Below, in pieces: positions 63,730 to 64,000 of a DNA stretch of 64,000 bases. Under the pieces are notes generated by a model. That model was given only the letters and a program-made list of their open reading frames with translations, searched no databases and had not been told where the DNA came from. The position numbers and the translations under genes were made by a program. The stretch lies in NCBI GenBank assembly GCA_002729235.1, contig PBTY01000016.1, positions 118,876-182,875 of the forward strand, written 5' to 3'. This DNA comes from Rickettsiales bacterium. Lineage in GTDB: Bacteria > Bacteroidota > Bacteroidia > Cytophagales > Cyclobacteriaceae. Position 1 is the stretch's first letter. Every line of letters begins with the position of its first letter.

Positions 63730-63909
63730 TTAGGAGTTCCGCTTATGGTCTCTCAATTTCTTTATTCCATAGGCTCCTCCTGCAGCAAGCAATAAACTCA
63801 ATCCTCCATCAATAGGAGTGGCTGGTGGGGCTCCTGGTTGGGCAAAAGCTGGTACAACAAGTAATATGGCTGGAAGGATTAGTATGATTTTATATAGTAG
63901 ATTTTTCAT
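63730..63909 (-). CDS. PID-CTERM-like mini-protein 4 (59 residues)
   Basis: This protein is identical in sequence to mini-protein 3 (signal peptide MKNLLYKIILILPAILLVVP, PPATPIDGG linker, helix and DHKRNS). By the layout of the other cassettes, the gene upstream of it, outside the window to the right, should be another giant T9SS surface protein. The gene is complete here; the 90 bp that precede it match the same region next to mini-protein 3 (56337-56427). Confidence 0.82.
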   Translation of the reverse strand: MKNLLYKIILILPAILLVVPAFAQPGAPPATPIDGGLSLLLAAGGAYGIKKLRDHKRNS

Positions 63910-64000
63910 GATTTCTCTGTTTTAATGATGTGAGTCAAAAGCTTAAGTCACCCTGAATTCAGTTCAGGATCTTTCTGAATAGATTCCTGAATGATCGTTG

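Larger units (their letters stand above)
63645..64000. repeat. near-identical 356-bp block (copy 2, runs to the window edge)
   Basis: This is the second copy of the block at 56072-56427 with the same hairpin, mini-protein gene and REP-like start. It is truncated only by the end of the window, so the true repeat length is unknown. Confidence 0.85.

Overview
The window reads as chromosome of a marine-type member of the Bacteroidota, most likely Cytophagales. The evidence is a SusC/SusD pair, type IX secretion (T9SS) C-terminal sorting domains on giant surface proteins, LytTR and hybrid AraC two-component systems, ASPIC/UnbV (VCBS) lipoproteins, and very weak Shine-Dalgarno signals. No name below the order level is supported by the sequence alone. 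There is no phage, insertion sequence or CRISPR array.

Left part (1-14.6 kb). The window opens in the tail of a probable nos (nitrous-oxide reductase maturation) operon on the + strand: a NosF-like C-terminus, a NosY-like ABC permease, a group III truncated haemoglobin, a cupin and two polytopic membrane proteins. Next come a decayed NUDIX gene on the minus strand, a small lipoprotein with a TPR membrane protein, a DUF983 protein and a MOCS-like class V aminotransferase with a 53-residue gene after it. On the minus strand follows a DUF1080 / Gfo-Idh-MocA / Gfo-Idh-MocA operon, which suggests keto-sugar glycoside metabolism. Two small coiled-coil membrane proteins, an unassigned membrane protein and a 59-codon ORF complete this part.

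Middle part (14.6-31 kb). A minus-strand polysaccharide-utilisation-like locus runs susC, susD, terminator, then three paralogous VCBS/ASPIC lipoproteins of about 1090 residues, one small lipoprotein and an aldo/keto reductase. A LacI-type regulator diverges from susC across a 14-bp near-palindromic operator. No glycoside hydrolase is encoded in the locus.

Housekeeping stretch (31-37 kb). This holds a thioredoxin with an overlapping 84-codon partner, two membrane proteins (one of the PepSY type), tRNA-Val(TAC) with tandem partial duplications of its 3' end, a DUF2461 protein and a TRAP substrate-binding protein without its permease.

Right part (37-64 kb). This is the most unusual region. A regulator plus giant-surface-protein cassette is repeated on the minus strand. 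Each unit, read in the direction of transcription, is a TPR sensor kinase plus LytTR regulator (or one fused TPR/AraC hybrid), then a T9SS-sorted protein of 1237-2002 residues, then a PID-CTERM-like mini-protein of 55-59 residues, then an AACCGA...TCGGTT terminator hairpin. Two units are complete in this form, a third uses the hybrid regulator, a fourth enters from beyond the right edge, and a leftover kinase/regulator pair ends the array. The giant proteins differ in their N-terminal domains (cadherin/DOMON/NHL, BspA-like 26-residue repeats, SBBP-like/Ig-like) but share related C-terminal regions. That pattern suggests a set of separately regulated, interchangeable cell-surface proteins, each with a dedicated mini-protein.
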